The notes under the pieces: generated by a model
Seen by the model: only the letters and a program-made list of their open reading frames with translations
The model's database searches: none
Told to the model about the DNA's origin: nothing
Made by a program: the position numbers and the translations under genes
In this document: positions 1 through 8,297 of the stretch, in pieces
Numbering within the stretch: the stretch's first letter is position 1
Layout: each line of letters begins with the position of its first letter
Source of the DNA: ChocPot-Mid sp043804925
GTDB lineage: Bacteria > Bacteroidota > Ignavibacteria > Kapaibacteriales > UBA2268
DNA: 64,000 bases
Assembly (NCBI GenBank): GCA_043804925.1
Contig: JAZDIP010000002.1
Span: 1-64,000, forward strand
Direction: 5' to 3'

Positions 1-61
1 TTTCTATTTTCTATTTTCTATTTTCTATTTTCTATTTTCTATTTTCTATTTTCTATTTTCT
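1..61. repeat. Heptanucleotide tandem repeat (TTTCTAT)n
   Basis: About nine near-perfect copies of the 7-bp unit TTTCTAT run from the window edge to just before the tRNA, so the array may extend further left. It is one of several unrelated 7-bp tandem families in this window. On the complementary strand the unit (ATAGAAA) contains TAG. Confidence 0.95.
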
Positions 62-67
62 AAAACC

Positions 68-140
68 GGTCAGGTAGCTCAGTTGGTAGAGCAATGGACT
101 GAAAATCCATGTGTCGGCGGTTCAATTCCGTCCCTGACCA
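68..140 (+). tRNA. tRNA-Phe (anticodon GAA)
   Basis: The cloverleaf can be folded by eye. The acceptor stem GGTCAGG pairs with CCTGACC, the D-arm contains AGCTCAGTTGGTAGAGC, and the anticodon stem ATGGA/TCCAT encloses the loop CTGAAAA, giving anticodon GAA. The T-loop is TTCAATT and the discriminator base is A. No CCA is encoded; the next bases are CGT. A TTTCTAT heptamer array abuts the 5' side. Confidence 0.95.
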
Positions 141-221
141 CGTACGACAATAGTAATTACTTTATATTTATAGAGTTAACGCACTATAAAAATATTTACA
201 TACATAATAAATCCGAAATAA

Positions 222-1210
222 GTGAATGATGTTGAAAAACAAATACTAATTTTAAGTACAAAGATTAGAGATAAGGCACAAAAAAAAAAAATAGGAAATG
301 CTATTATCCTGGATGCAATAAATTTGCTATAAATTCTCACTTACTACAAAAAAATGGAATAATTAATAATATATGTGAAGAAAACCATTTATATGCAGTA
401 TCAATAACAAATCTTTTTGATCAACAGCATCTTTCTTTTAAAAAAATTGGGATCAATAATGCTCTGACATTTAAAGGATTCTGTCAAAATCATGATAGCA
501 AGATTTTTAAAGATTTAGAAAGTAGTGTTCTTGATTTTTCGGATTACAAATCTTTGTTGCTATTTTCATATCGAGGACTTCTTAATGAATTAAGAAAAAA
601 GGAAATTGGCATTGAAGAAATGAATTCTATGCTAAGTGAAAGAAAACTATTCAATAATCCAGGTAACGAATTTTTATCAACTTTTCGTGAAGGACTTAGA
701 GAAGGTTATAAAGATATCTTATACCATAAAAATTTAATAGAAAATAATTTATTAGATTTATCCAATCAAAGTTATGAATTCATAATTATTGAATTACCCT
801 ATATGGAGATATGTTCTTCTTCATACTTTACTTATGCCACAAATGAAGAAATGTGGGATCAAAAGAAAAATAATATATATGAGCCAATAGCTGGAATAAC
901 ATTAAATATCATACCTTTTGATAATAAGCTAAAACTAATTTTTGGTTATCTCAAGGAATTCAAAGAATCCATATCCAGATTATTATATCCGATTCAACAA
1001 ATGGATTATAATCAAAAATTAAAAAAATTAAGTGATTTGCTTTTATTAGAAATTGAAACTTGGGTATGTTCACCTTCATTATATAATAATAATCTTAAAC
1101 AAAATGAAGAAACAATTTTAAATATTATGTATGATAATTGCATGGGACATGGCATTGAACCAACAGTTGAGTTTAATATGTTTCAGGATTTAATTCCAAA
1201 TGGTAAATAA
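222..1210 (+). CDS. Hypothetical protein with N-terminal Cys/His cluster, frame broken at an A12 run
   Basis: The family name is not recognised. The intact 3' frame is open from about 275 to 1210 and has no ATG near its start. Just upstream, a second frame opens with GTG at 222 and reads a charged helix (VNDVEKQILILSTKIRDKA) straight into a run of twelve A (280-291). One extra A, or two fewer, would join the two frames. Right after the run the protein shows CYYPGC, then INSH, then FCQNHD, an arrangement suggesting a zinc-binding N-terminus. The remaining ~250 residues look helical, with no known motif. The joined product would be about 330 aa. The break may be a sequencing or assembly error, a phase-variable tract, transcriptional slippage or a real mutation. 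A caller without frameshift handling would start at TTG 554. Confidence 0.5.
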
Positions 1211-1385
1211 ATAATAAACAAATAGTCAACTTTAATTAATTATTATTTTGTAAATTTATTATGAATTTCTATCAAAGAAACTTAAGAAAAAAGTCGAGAA
1301 GATTCACTGCATATTTTCATATAATGAAGAAAAATATTTAAAAGTAAACAAATTAATTTTATTTTTTGAAAAAATTCTTAAAATA

Positions 1386-2057
1386 ATGCATATAAAACTA
1401 AATATTGAAATAGAGCAAAATGTCATCAATGAATCGGGACTTGACAAGAAATATATTGAAAATCTTGTCAATGACATTTTGGGAATGGCAATAAATTATT
1501 TTGGTAAACCAAAAATTGAAGTTCTAAATTTAAAATTAATAGGAGTTGTCAATATGCCCCCTTATTGTCAATTAATAGATTCAAATTCTGGTAAATTCAC
1601 TATCAATCTATCATATTTTAAAAATGAGACATTTATTCCAATATTAGCTCATGAAATTGCACATTTGTTAAATGCTGAGATTTTTGATGCATATGTTGAA
1701 GGATTGAATAATGTATTGGCTGAAATAATAACAAAAGTATATGACAATAATTCAAAGGACTTTGACTTTCCAGAAGCAAATAAAAGGGAACAATTTTATA
1801 AATATAGTTTCCTTATGATGAAAGAAATTGTTGAAGAAATTGGGATTAATGTCTTTAATAATTTTCTATCATATGCAGTTGAAACAAATGGAAATTCTAA
1901 AATAAATCATATTCATATTAATAATTGGCTCAACAACCTAGATAAAAGTAAAGTTGAATCATTCAAAAAGATTGTAAAAAAATATCAATTTGATATATTT
2001 TGCTCTATGTATGATTCATCTTTATCAAACTATTGGTTTGACTACAACTTCCAGTAA
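1386..2057 (+). CDS. Hypothetical HEXXH zincin-like protein
   Basis: This 223-aa protein has no signal peptide. Residues 89-93 read HEIAH, the zinc-metalloprotease HEXXH motif, preceded by a hydrophobic strand (FIPILA) as in gluzincins. Acidic residues at about 105 and 113 (VEGLNNVLAE) are candidates for the third zinc ligand. No exact family is recognised. It lies 175 bp downstream of the Cys/His protein on the same strand, and its base composition is equally AT-rich, so the two may belong together. Metallopeptidase activity is inferred from the motif alone, and the protein could be a non-catalytic zincin fold. Confidence 0.7.
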   Translation: MHIKLNIEIEQNVINESGLDKKYIENLVNDILGMAINYFGKPKIEVLNLKLIGVVNMPPYCQLIDSNSGKFTINLSYFKNETFIPILAHEIAHLLNAEIFDAYVEGLNNVLAEIITKVYDNNSKDFDFPEANKREQFYKYSFLMMKEIVEEIGINVFNNFLSYAVETNGNSKINHIHINNWLNNLDKSKVESFKKIVKKYQFDIFCSMYDSSLSNYWFDYNFQ

Positions 2058-2084
2058 ACTTTCATACAACTTTTAGTAAACTAT

Positions 2085-2249
2085 TCACTCCAATTGAATA
2101 GTCACATCTGTTTCCTTTACATCAAAAAATGGCATATCCATCGGACTTTCTGTAATAGTTTCTCCGGTATAGAACTGATATTTATTCTTTTCTTTTACAA
2201 TCTGTTCTTCCAGGTAATCCTTGAGTTCAATCAATTCTTTCATCTTCAT
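2085..2249 (-). CDS. Small hypothetical protein (54 aa)
   Basis: This short minus-strand frame starts at ATG (2249-2247) and stops with TGA at 2087-2085. Its composition looks protein-like: a charged helix (MKMKELIELKDYLEEQIVKE), then a linker, then an acidic tail ending TDVTIQLE. The frame stays open upstream for about 16 further codons without an ATG. It lies downstream of the DASS transporter gene on the same strand and could be a small cytosolic partner or a gene remnant. The overlapping plus-strand reading frame is Phe/Leu-rich and looks like its shadow. Confidence 0.4.
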   Translation of the reverse strand: MKMKELIELKDYLEEQIVKEKNKYQFYTGETITESPMDMPFFDVKETDVTIQLE

Positions 2250-2317
2250 ATCATTCAAATCTTTCTTTTTGATTTTTGTCGGACAGTAATATTATTAATT
2301 ATTATTTTCATTATCAG

Positions 2318-3847
2318 CTACTGCTCCTTCGGGACTGCCCATAATGGAAATTCATTTGGATTGATACCAAATAAGAAATCTCCGAGAAAATAAAACATTA
2401 GCGTTACAACAACAATTCCGACAAGGTTTAATATTAAACCTGTCGTTGCCATTTGTTTAATCGTAACTTTTCCTGAACTGAATACAATTGCATTCGGTGG
2501 CGTTGCAACAGGCATCATAAATGCAAATGATGCCGATAGAGTAGCAGGTATCATTAAAAATAATGGATTAATCCGCATGGCAACTGATATTGCTGCAATG
2601 ATTGGTAAAAGCGTTTGTGTTGTAGCCGTATTTGATGTAAGTTCGGTTAAAAACGTTAGGCAAAAGCAGACAATAACAATCATCAGGATTGGCGGGATAC
2701 CGGATAGTGCCGTTAATTGATTACCCAGCAATTCCGAAAGTCCGGAACTTTGAAAACCGCTTGCCAGGGCAAAACCACCTCCAAAAAGTATTACAATCTC
2801 CCATGGTATTTTCCCGAAAGATTTAGCATTTAATAATCGCTTTCGTTCTCCTGTTTTTGCAGGTAAAATAAAAAGAAGTAATGACATTAAAATTGCAACA
2901 GTGGAATCATCAATATACTTTGAATTTCCAATTAAATTTGACCAGCCGGGAAGAACAAATGAGCCAAAGCTCAGGTCTGCCCGGAATACCCAAAGAACAG
3001 CAGTTAGCACGAAAACAGCAAGAACACATTTTTCCTCGAATCCCGGTTTACCTAACAGCTTGTATTCTTCCCTAAGCAATTGTTTATCGAATGAAGTTTT
3101 ATTCTTTAACTTATAAAGTATTTTTGTTAATAAAATCCAGGTCAGGAACAACATTACTATTGCTATTGGCAAACCGAGTAGCATCCAATTTCCAAAACTG
3201 ATTTCAGGTGATTCGGGAAAACTAATATGGAATATCCGTACAAATGCAAGATTTGGAGGTGTCCCGACCAAAGTTGCAATTCCACCTAAAGAAGCACCGT
3301 AAGCAATTCCGAGCATTAGTGAAACCGGAAAATTATCGGCATCTTTTCCCTTATACGATTCCTGCATTTTATGAATTACGGATATACCGATTGGCAACAT
3401 CATCAGTGCTGTTGCGGTATTGGAGATAAACATCGAAAGAAAAGCAGTCGCGAGCATAAAACCGAGGATTATACCGGAAGAACCCGAACCTAAGAACAAA
3501 ATTATAATTAGGGCAATTCTTTTATGCAGATTCCATCTTTCCATTGCAATAGCTATTAGAAAACCGCCAAGAAAAAGAAAGATTGTACTGTTGAAATACT
3601 CGGAAGCCGCATCGGTACCACTCGAGATACCAAGTAATGGAAATACTACAACAGGTATTAGTGAAGTAGCACCCAAAGGTATTGCTTCGCTTATCCACCA
3701 GACAGCCATCAAAACGGCTGTGGCTGCCATGTTGTATGCTGTTGGATTAACGCTCCCTGCTCCGAAAAATAAAATTAAAGCAAATAAAACAATGCCGGAC
3801 ACAAAGCCGGTAATCTGTGAATTTGAATATTTGCGATTTTCTGTCAT
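2318..3847 (-). CDS. DASS-family (SLC13) sodium:anion symporter
   Basis: This is a 509-aa integral membrane protein with roughly 11-12 hydrophobic segments. The two inverted SNT motifs that form the anion/sodium site in DASS transporters are both present: SNTATALMMLP (residues 142-152) and SNTATTQTLLP (about 408). Other family hallmarks are WWISEAIPLGATSL near residue 50, GTPPNLAF around residue 195 and the C-terminal MPVATPPNAIVF. Length matches the usual 450-550 aa. The likely role is sodium-coupled uptake of di/tricarboxylates such as succinate, or of sulfate; the sequence does not decide which. The gene stands alone apart from a possible small ORF downstream. Confidence 0.93.
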   Translation of the reverse strand: MTENRKYSNSQITGFVSGIVLFALILFFGAGSVNPTAYNMAATAVLMAVWWISEAIPLGATSLIPVVVFPLLGISSGTDAASEYFNSTIFLFLGGFLIAIAMERWNLHKRIALIIILFLGSGSSGIILGFMLATAFLSMFISNTATALMMLPIGISVIHKMQESYKGKDADNFPVSLMLGIAYGASLGGIATLVGTPPNLAFVRIFHISFPESPEISFGNWMLLGLPIAIVMLFLTWILLTKILYKLKNKTSFDKQLLREEYKLLGKPGFEEKCVLAVFVLTAVLWVFRADLSFGSFVLPGWSNLIGNSKYIDDSTVAILMSLLLFILPAKTGERKRLLNAKSFGKIPWEIVILFGGGFALASGFQSSGLSELLGNQLTALSGIPPILMIVIVCFCLTFLTELTSNTATTQTLLPIIAAISVAMRINPLFLMIPATLSASFAFMMPVATPPNAIVFSSGKVTIKQMATTGLILNLVGIVVVTLMFYFLGDFLFGINPNEFPLWAVPKEQ

Positions 3848-4068
3848 TTAAATTATATTTATTTGCCTTATCTAATTATTACAATTTACAAATATTTTAT
3901 TAAAATTTCTTCCACCTTCTTTTTTTAGAATATAAAGGTTGTAGAAAATTGAAATTTTCATTTCATTCACTTTGCATTACCTTTTTTATTTTGTACTAAA
4001 AAATATTTTAAAAAAAATAAATATTTTTGGAACAAAAAATAATTACATGTGTAGTTTAATTTAACTGG

Positions 4069-4097
4069 TTGATGTTATACTCAAAATTTTATTTTTG
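4069..4097 (+). promoter_or_regulatory. Candidate Bacteroidota-type promoter of the 4125 lipoprotein gene
   Basis: TTG at 4069-4071 is followed after 18 bp by TATTTTTG at 4090-4097. This fits the Bacteroidota -33 TTTG / -7 TAnnTTTG pattern, with one base missing in the first box. It lies 28 bp before the ATG, and a GGAG at 4114-4117 could serve as ribosome binding site. Assigned by pattern only. Confidence 0.35.
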
Positions 4098-4124
4098 GTT
4101 AAATTAAATTTATGGAGTATTATT

Positions 4125-4877
4125 ATGAAAGCACTAATTAAAATTTATCGCCTGTTGGTCATATCAATTGGCTTTATGGCATTTGCATCTTTTGGTTGTA
4201 ATAAGGAAGATGATAATCCAATTATTCCCGTTGAAGATAAGGGGGAATTCGAACTGAACGCAAAATATCAGACTATTAAGAGTTTTCCGGGGGGTGGAGG
4301 TATATTCGTTATTTCAATTTCCACCGGTGCTGACTTTGCAGGTTCAGTAAAATTGAGTATTGAATCAGAATCCGACATTGAAACAAAATTGAATAAAACA
4401 GAATTAACCGATAAGGATTCCGTTGCAGATATTATTATTAGCCCGTCATTAAATTCTACCCCGGATACTCATTCAATTATTGTAAAAGCTCAACATAACG
4501 GAAAAGAACAACAATTGAAATTGTATGTTGATATAATTGAATGGGACCAAGACGATTTCACAGATTCATATCTCAAAAGGGATGAATTTAAGAACTGGGT
4601 AACAAGTAAGAGTATCAAATATAGTGAAATATTCAGTAGTAATACACTTGTATATCAAACATATCCGCAAATACTAATTGTTGAACACTGTACATTTATT
4701 ACAAAAAATTACGAAGCACGGCTTTGCTATCATGTCATGATTCCACCTGACGATTGGTCTATGTTGCGGATTAGAAACAGAAATTTTGTAGAACCGGAAA
4801 TAGCCGTTAAAAGAGAGACAGATGGAAGTATTAACCAAATACCTATGGAAGAATACCCGACATTTTTTGGATATTGA
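4125..4877 (+). CDS. Secreted lipoprotein, unknown function
   Basis: The start at ATG 4125 is chosen because GGAG lies 8-11 bp upstream and a lipoprotein signal peptide begins exactly there. It has a basic n-region, a hydrophobic core and the lipobox ASFGC, with Cys25 as the predicted lipidated residue. The mature part (~225 aa) is rich in beta strand and Ser/Thr; residues ~35-135 resemble the Ig-like or BACON-like domains of Bacteroidota surface lipoproteins, but this is only a resemblance. A glycine run (FPGGGGIF) sits early. The gene ends just upstream of the propeller gene at 4909, and the two are probably co-transcribed. Confidence 0.75.
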   Translation: MKALIKIYRLLVISIGFMAFASFGCNKEDDNPIIPVEDKGEFELNAKYQTIKSFPGGGGIFVISISTGADFAGSVKLSIESESDIETKLNKTELTDKDSVADIIISPSLNSTPDTHSIIVKAQHNGKEQQLKLYVDIIEWDQDDFTDSYLKRDEFKNWVTSKSIKYSEIFSSNTLVYQTYPQILIVEHCTFITKNYEARLCYHVMIPPDDWSMLRIRNRNFVEPEIAVKRETDGSINQIPMEEYPTFFGY

Positions 4878-4908
4878 TTGTCAATTTTATGATTATATTG
4901 GAGTTGTT

Positions 4909-7020
4909 ATGAAAAAGTTATTTTACTTAGTTTTATTTTTAGCATTTTTCACATTATTAACTGATTTAAATGCACAAATTTCATGGGAATCAACAGGAGG
5001 ACCTTTCGGTGGCTCGGTAAGAGGAATTGTTGAAGAACCAAACGGAAACATTCTTGCTATCACTTCGGGTGCAGTTTATCGAAGCACAAATTACGGATTG
5101 AATTGGAATAAATTAACATTTGAAGGATTTTCTCCTTTGAAAGTCTATTATTATGATGATAATACCGTTTTTGTTTTATCAGAGTTTAACGAAGGTAACC
5201 GCAATGAAATTTATCGCAGTGATGATTATTTGGCAACCTGCCAATTGAAAAATTCAGGTATGGAAAACACCGGAATTAACAGTCTTTATTTTTCAACTGA
5301 TGGAAAATTATATGCAAATACTTTCGATGGAATATATGTCAGTACGGATAAGGGTGATAATTGGGTGCAGACATATTCGATTCAGGAAGCAGACAATTGG
5401 ATTTCTAATTGTGCGGTCAATTCAAAGGGTGATATATTTGCAGGAACACTTGTAGGTCTTTTCAGAAGCACTGATAACGGTAGTAGCTGGATTATGCTGA
5501 ACGATGACGAACAAGAGTTGGAAACCAATATCGAAAACATCCTGATAAATTCTAAAGATACTATCTTTATAACAACGCCTTACGGACTATACCGCAGTTA
5601 CGACAATGGAGATACATGGGAGCATTTAGTCAATGACCTTCCGGAATCAAATGTTGGGTTTATTTTGCTTATTAATGATGAAGAATTGCTGGTTGGGTCT
5701 GCCTGGTTTGGAATTTATCACAGTACAAACAGCGGAGATGATTGGACAATGATAAACGAAAGTGGTGGCTCGGGTGCAATTCTGTTAGAAAATGGTAATG
5801 TGTTTATAGCCACAATAAACGGAATTCTTTTTGCTGATAATCTATCCGGAAACTGGGAATACAAAAACGCAGGGATAAACGAACTTGGCATTGCATCAAT
5901 ACTAATTAACAAAACAAATAGTGCAAATAAAGATAACATATTTGTTGGTGATGACAATGGAGCTGTTCACAGAAGTACAGACGGTGGTAATTCATGGACA
6001 TATCTTTATAAGACTCATGGTGCAGGTGTGAGTTCGATGGTTATTGGTACTGATGAAAGCATTTATGCCGGAACGATTTGGGGTGGAGTTTACCGCAGTA
6101 CCGATAATGGAGAAACATGGGAATCCAAAAATAACGGATTGGATGACCCTGATGTAAGAGCTCTTACTATTGACAAAAACGGAAATCTTTATGCAGGTAC
6201 TTTTTCTAAAATCTATAAAAGTACTGACAAAGGTGATACATGGACTACTTGTTTTTTTCAGAATCAATCCATTCAATGTTCATCTCTTGTAGTCAATTCA
6301 AGAAATCTACTTTTTGCAGGAACGATTACTTATGGACCTGTAAGAAGCACAAATAATGGATTATCCTGGACTCAAATTACCAACGGAATGCAGCAGGCAG
6401 TCAAATTTATAACCGTTAATAAACAAGATGAGCTTTTTGCCGTTACAGCTACCAACGACTTATATACAAGTATAAATGATGGTAACAGTTGGTCATTAGT
6501 AAAATCTAATATGGGTATTCAAAGTGTATTTGTTATGAACGATATTGATTTATTAGCTGCAGTTGACTTGGACCATGAGGATATTGGAGTGTATTTAAGT
6601 ACAGACAAAGGATTGAATTGGGCTCCGGTAAAAGAAGGATTTGGTAATAACCTCGTATATTCATTTGACAACAATTCCGGAGGATATATTTATGCGGCTA
6701 CAAGCAGGGGTGTTTATCGCACAACAGCATCGGTTGTTCCGGTAGAAGAAGGTATTGAAACTAATTCTATTATTTCAATTTCACCTAATCCGGCTTCAGA
6801 TTTTGCGGAAATCAATCTCTTGCTCAATCAAAATAGTTTAGTAACTATCACTTTACTTGATGTTTTGGGTAATAAAATAATGAATGTGTTTGAGGGTATT
6901 TGCGAATCGGGTGCTAATGAATATAAAGTAAGCACAAATAATCTTTTACAAAGATTATATTATGTTAACATTAATATCGGAAACAAATGTTTCATTAAAC
7001 CTATTGTGATTATCAGATGA
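4909..7020 (+). CDS. Secreted BNR/sortilin-type beta-propeller with T9SS sorting domain
   Basis: The start is ATG 4909, where a signal peptide begins (MKKLFYLVLFLAFFTLL, cleavage near NAQ) with GGAG upstream; the frame is open further upstream, but a longer start would bury the signal. The 703-aa product has about ten repeats of ~45-50 residues carrying the BNR/Asp-box-like pattern (YRSTDNGETWE, YKSTDKGDTWT), as in sortilin/VPS10 and YCF48/HCF136-like propellers. The last ~75 residues are a T9SS type A sorting domain beginning SISPNPASDFAEI. It is exported and probably anchored at the cell surface. The ligand or enzymatic role cannot be read. It follows the lipoprotein gene by 31 bp. Confidence 0.9.
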   Translation: MKKLFYLVLFLAFFTLLTDLNAQISWESTGGPFGGSVRGIVEEPNGNILAITSGAVYRSTNYGLNWNKLTFEGFSPLKVYYYDDNTVFVLSEFNEGNRNEIYRSDDYLATCQLKNSGMENTGINSLYFSTDGKLYANTFDGIYVSTDKGDNWVQTYSIQEADNWISNCAVNSKGDIFAGTLVGLFRSTDNGSSWIMLNDDEQELETNIENILINSKDTIFITTPYGLYRSYDNGDTWEHLVNDLPESNVGFILLINDEELLVGSAWFGIYHSTNSGDDWTMINESGGSGAILLENGNVFIATINGILFADNLSGNWEYKNAGINELGIASILINKTNSANKDNIFVGDDNGAVHRSTDGGNSWTYLYKTHGAGVSSMVIGTDESIYAGTIWGGVYRSTDNGETWESKNNGLDDPDVRALTIDKNGNLYAGTFSKIYKSTDKGDTWTTCFFQNQSIQCSSLVVNSRNLLFAGTITYGPVRSTNNGLSWTQITNGMQQAVKFITVNKQDELFAVTATNDLYTSINDGNSWSLVKSNMGIQSVFVMNDIDLLAAVDLDHEDIGVYLSTDKGLNWAPVKEGFGNNLVYSFDNNSGGYIYAATSRGVYRTTASVVPVEEGIETNSIISISPNPASDFAEINLLLNQNSLVTITLLDVLGNKIMNVFEGICESGANEYKVSTNNLLQRLYYVNINIGNKCFIKPIVIIR

Positions 7021-7174
7021 AAAGATTTTTAAGTCACAATTTTCTCAAATATTTATTTTAAAAATTTAGATATATTTTGGAACAAAATCAATTTAAACGT
7101 GTATTTATTATTAATAATGATTCAAAAAATTATAATTTATTTTACTTGTTATGTAATTATTAAAAGGTGAACTG

Positions 7175-7675
7175 ATGAAATTATTTATCAACTTAACTTT
7201 CCTAACCATACTATCATTTTTTGTTTTTTCATGTAAACAAACAAATGATACTCCCGTGAATCCAGTAAGCGAAGTTATGGCAAACTTTGGTGATTGTCTT
7301 GAAAACGAAGTAATGGCAGTCGAAGGTGATACTTCCAAAACGATTATTGAATATTCGTTTTCAAATAATGTTTTGACCATTAAGCATCTATCAGCCGGTT
7401 TCAATTGCTGCTTCGATTACATTTTAGTCGTTATTGAAGTCAAGGATAATGTCATTTTCATAAAAGAAAAGGATATAAAACCTAACTGCTATTGCCTATG
7501 TCTGAGAGATATTTATTACAATATTGACGGGATTTCTCCGAGTCAATATCAGGTTAAAATCATCGAGCCGTATCTTCCCGAAAATGATACAGCAATTATC
7601 TTTGATGTTGACTTGAAAGAAGGTGCTGATGGTACCGTTGGTTTTAGCAGAACTTCATATCCCTGGACATTATAA
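7175..7675 (+). CDS. Cys-rich lipoprotein, unknown function
   Basis: This 166-aa protein starts at ATG 7175, preceded by AGGTGA. A lipoprotein signal ends in FVFSC (Cys20). The mature part carries an unusual cysteine set: one at ~38, a CC pair at ~77 and CYCLC near residue 108, suggesting disulfides or a metal site. No family is recognised. The upstream region (7071-7105) shares TTTTGGAACAAAA followed by a near-copy of TTACATGTGTA with the region upstream of the 4125 lipoprotein gene, so the two may be co-regulated. Confidence 0.7.
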   Translation: MKLFINLTFLTILSFFVFSCKQTNDTPVNPVSEVMANFGDCLENEVMAVEGDTSKTIIEYSFSNNVLTIKHLSAGFNCCFDYILVVIEVKDNVIFIKEKDIKPNCYCLCLRDIYYNIDGISPSQYQVKIIEPYLPENDTAIIFDVDLKEGADGTVGFSRTSYPWTL

Positions 7676-8297
7676 ATTGATGAATTTCATTTTTAAAAAG
7701 GGATATTCTGAAATGTCATTCTGTATGAAGTCCTTTGATAAGATTCAGGATGTCTGCAGGTGAACTATACTTGAAAAAATTAATTTTTCATTATTCATAG
7801 TGGGTAAAATTGAAAAGATTGCTTCGTCACTTCGTTCCTTGCAATGACGGATTATATCGGTTTACTGTCCGCAGGACAGCAACAATCCACACAAGTCATT
7901 GCGAATCCCGATTATTCGGGATGAAGCAATCTTTAGTATTTAAGTGAATTTGTATATTAACTTAAAATTACCCACTTCATTTAGCGAAAAACCAAAAAAA
8001 TAATTTTTTATGTCTCAGTAGTTAACCGTGCTGTCTCTATTTATCTCTGTTTTATTATTTTTTCAGAATACATTTATTTTATGGAGTTTCACAGAGCAGG
8101 CATAGAGCTATACTGATAAAAATACAATAACATAGCGGTAATATTTTAATATAAAATTTAATACTCTTGCCTATTTTTAAAAAATATTTTGCAACAATTT
8201 ATTTTTTTTTTCGTTTTATACACAGCATTTGAATAAACAGTCAGCTCAAACAACTGACAAAACAATAGAATTAAAAACCTTTTTGGAGATTAATATA
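7676..8297. other. Intergenic region, 622 bp, with palindromic interspersed repeat
   Basis: No convincing gene is seen. The left half holds a genome-type repeat (CATTCTG...AGGATGTC around 7721-7756) and the long inverted repeat at 7816-7933. The right half is an AT-rich leader of the HtrA gene with a TATTTTGCAACAA stretch near 8184 that resembles the TATTTTTGGAACAA motif upstream of the two lipoprotein genes. Confidence 0.6.
7816..7933. repeat. Interspersed inverted repeat of the ATTGCTTCGTC...GCAATGAC family
   Basis: The left arm (AAGATTGCTTCGTCACTTCG... to GCAATGAC at about 7848) pairs with the right arm GTCATTGCG...GATGAAGCAATCTT at 7895-7933. A nested perfect hairpin, CCCGATTATTCGGG, lies in the right arm, and CTGTCCGCAGGACAG in the loop. 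The same family recurs at 51628, 56234 and 56572, and a related one at 27109. Confidence 0.85.

Noticed and set aside
2094..2393. Plus-strand frame of 99 codons rich in Phe, Ile and Leu
   Set aside because: It overlaps the end of the DASS gene and the small minus-strand frame, has no ribosome site and a composition typical of the complement of coding sequence.
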